From contig OY987226.1 of assembly GCA_963920705.1 (NCBI GenBank), positions 12,588,501-12,652,500 of the forward strand: a stretch of DNA of 64,000 nt. Reading direction: 5' to 3'. The stretch is from Odiellus spinosus (lineage: Eukaryota; Arthropoda; Arachnida; Opiliones; Phalangiidae). Positions 62,961 to 64,000 of this stretch are shown in pieces (the stretch's first letter is position 1; each line of letters begins with the position of its first letter). The notes below the pieces were generated by a model. It ran no database searches and had not been told where the DNA came from. It was given only the letters and a program-made list of their open reading frames with translations. The position numbers and the translations under genes were made by a program.

Positions 62961-64000
62961 AAGTGTGAATGAAAACTTCTAAACTTCATTACTTTTCGAC
63001 TGATTTCGATGTATTTTGTCTAAATTTAGAAGTTTTCAATTCAACCTTACTCTAATGTACATTCTTCAAAACAAATTAACTTGACTGTAATTTTAATTAT
63101 CTTAATTACCGTTTTACCAGGGGTTTACTTAGATAACTTGGCACCATGTTTGGTAGATGGCGCGACGCTCTCGATACACGTTCGAAAAATAACACTTAAT
63201 CCGTCACGGCGCTAAAAAACAGGGGCTCAAAATCCTTATTGAAGGGCCCATTGAGTTTGCGTTATAGTCAAAATATTTTTCCCCATCCTTCCTATATTGG
63301 CGTGTGACCTTATGACCCCTATATTATCCCCGTTAAAATCAGTATCAGTAAAAGCTTTTATACCCTCTAATATCCTTTGTTTTCTGAATAAGCAGAGCTT
63401 TGTTGGTGTTGTAATCTCAAATAGTTTCTGTATACGCAGTCAATTTCACTTTACGTTTGCAGTAGGTGCAAAGCTTCAAACAATTATTTGGTATTTTTTT
63501 AATTAGGTATGGAGGGAGAATAGATTTCTAAACGCTGCTAGTAAGAAAACTATTCTGGTTACGGTATAGTTTATATTGGGGTTAAAAGAAAAAGCGCGAA
63601 ACGCTTTAATTCGTACATCAAAGTCGGTGTCACGTTCTCGCTGTCGGGCCCCTTCTGCCTGTTCAGCCATTATTGACACCCTGTAGGCTTATATGCCATC
63701 CCCCCTCCCATTTACAAGAGCCTCCGTAGGCCGTTCATGCCCTATTATACGTTATTTGTCAATTGGCGTTGCGCGCAGGGAGACTAACCAATGATTATTT
63801 GCTGTCGTCCGGGCGCCTAAAATTATTATTGATAAGTCATCACTTTTAAGCGGTGGCTCGCTTAACGCTGTTGCCCGGGCTCTCAAGTATACCTACGTAT
63901 TTAAAACATTTGAAGCTTGTCCGATTACACGCTTTTATTTAACGCCCTATTTGATTAATTTGATTTTATTTGATAGCGCGTCTCTGATATAATATTTAAT
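62961..64000. other. Upstream TBX20 region, no exon recognised
   Basis: The missing first TBX20 exon should end in phase 1 and carry an eh1 (FSIxxIL-like) motif. I found no such exon here. The part 63600-63900 is GC-richer and repeat-free and could be a promoter or enhancer. An AGATGGCGC word lies at 63155-63163. Otherwise nothing was recognised. Confidence 0.45.

Noticed and set aside
63480..63672. Minus-strand ATG near 63662 with a TATA-like word upstream as a possible TBX20 first exon
   Set aside because: The encoded peptide lacks TBX20 N-terminal features, the ATG sits about 30 bases from the TATA-like word, and the only donor-like site leaves the wrong phase for the next exon.

Overview
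The window reads as a metazoan nuclear genome, most likely an arthropod. The genes are split by many short GT-AG introns, the non-coding DNA is AT-rich and loaded with foldback elements and satellites, and there is a 17-copy interstitial TTAGG array, the ancestral arthropod telomere repeat. The predicted proteins are close to their vertebrate counterparts, so a slowly evolving arthropod lineage fits better than a dipteran. The species itself is inference. No bacterial, phage, CRISPR or autonomous transposase gene was recognised.

Three protein-coding genes were assembled exon by exon from splice sites, reading-frame phase and family motifs. (1) 610-8360, plus strand: the C-terminal ~1,400 residues of TAF1, the largest TFIID subunit, with the DUF3591/winged-helix core, a zinc knuckle, two bromodomains and an acidic tail; its 5' exons lie before the window. 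(2) 9830-13406, plus strand: an MPPE1/PGAP5-type metallophosphoesterase that remodels GPI anchors, with all metal-binding motifs; one intron is GC-AG and the last exon is uncertain. (3) 27785-59871, minus strand: a TBX20-type (H15/midline) T-box transcription factor with seven coding exons, a complete T-box and a 27.3-kb intron inside the T-box; the first coding exon(s) lie upstream, probably beyond 64000. MPPE1 and TBX20 converge on a gene-free stretch of about 14 kb.

The remainder is repeats. A group of foldback elements has TTAA at both ends and termini beginning AGGG (at least four subfamilies). A second foldback family has a GAACGCAGCT end. Other foldbacks include one next to the MPPE1 promoter. 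One element with a CAGGGTTGCCACAGAC terminal repeat is nested inside a TTAA element. Tandem arrays include a ~172-bp repeat with dimeric order (18.8-20.1 kb), a 28/25-bp AT satellite just past the TBX20 3' end, a 22-bp CpG-rich array with an ACGT palindrome (42.0-42.7 kb), a ~38-bp array with a TATCGATA palindrome adjoining a T-box splice donor (58.8-59.3 kb), and a 1.8-kb cascade of 23- and 20-bp units (60.1-61.9 kb).

The most unusual structure occurs twice in the large TBX20 intron: a run of TTAGG/CCTAA telomere repeats flanked on both sides by short arrays of a GTCGA...AATGGGA motif in opposite orientations. Other points worth checking are an in-frame 63-bp cassette exon and a 42-nt alternative acceptor in TAF1, and an eh1-like motif in the C-terminal half of TBX20.
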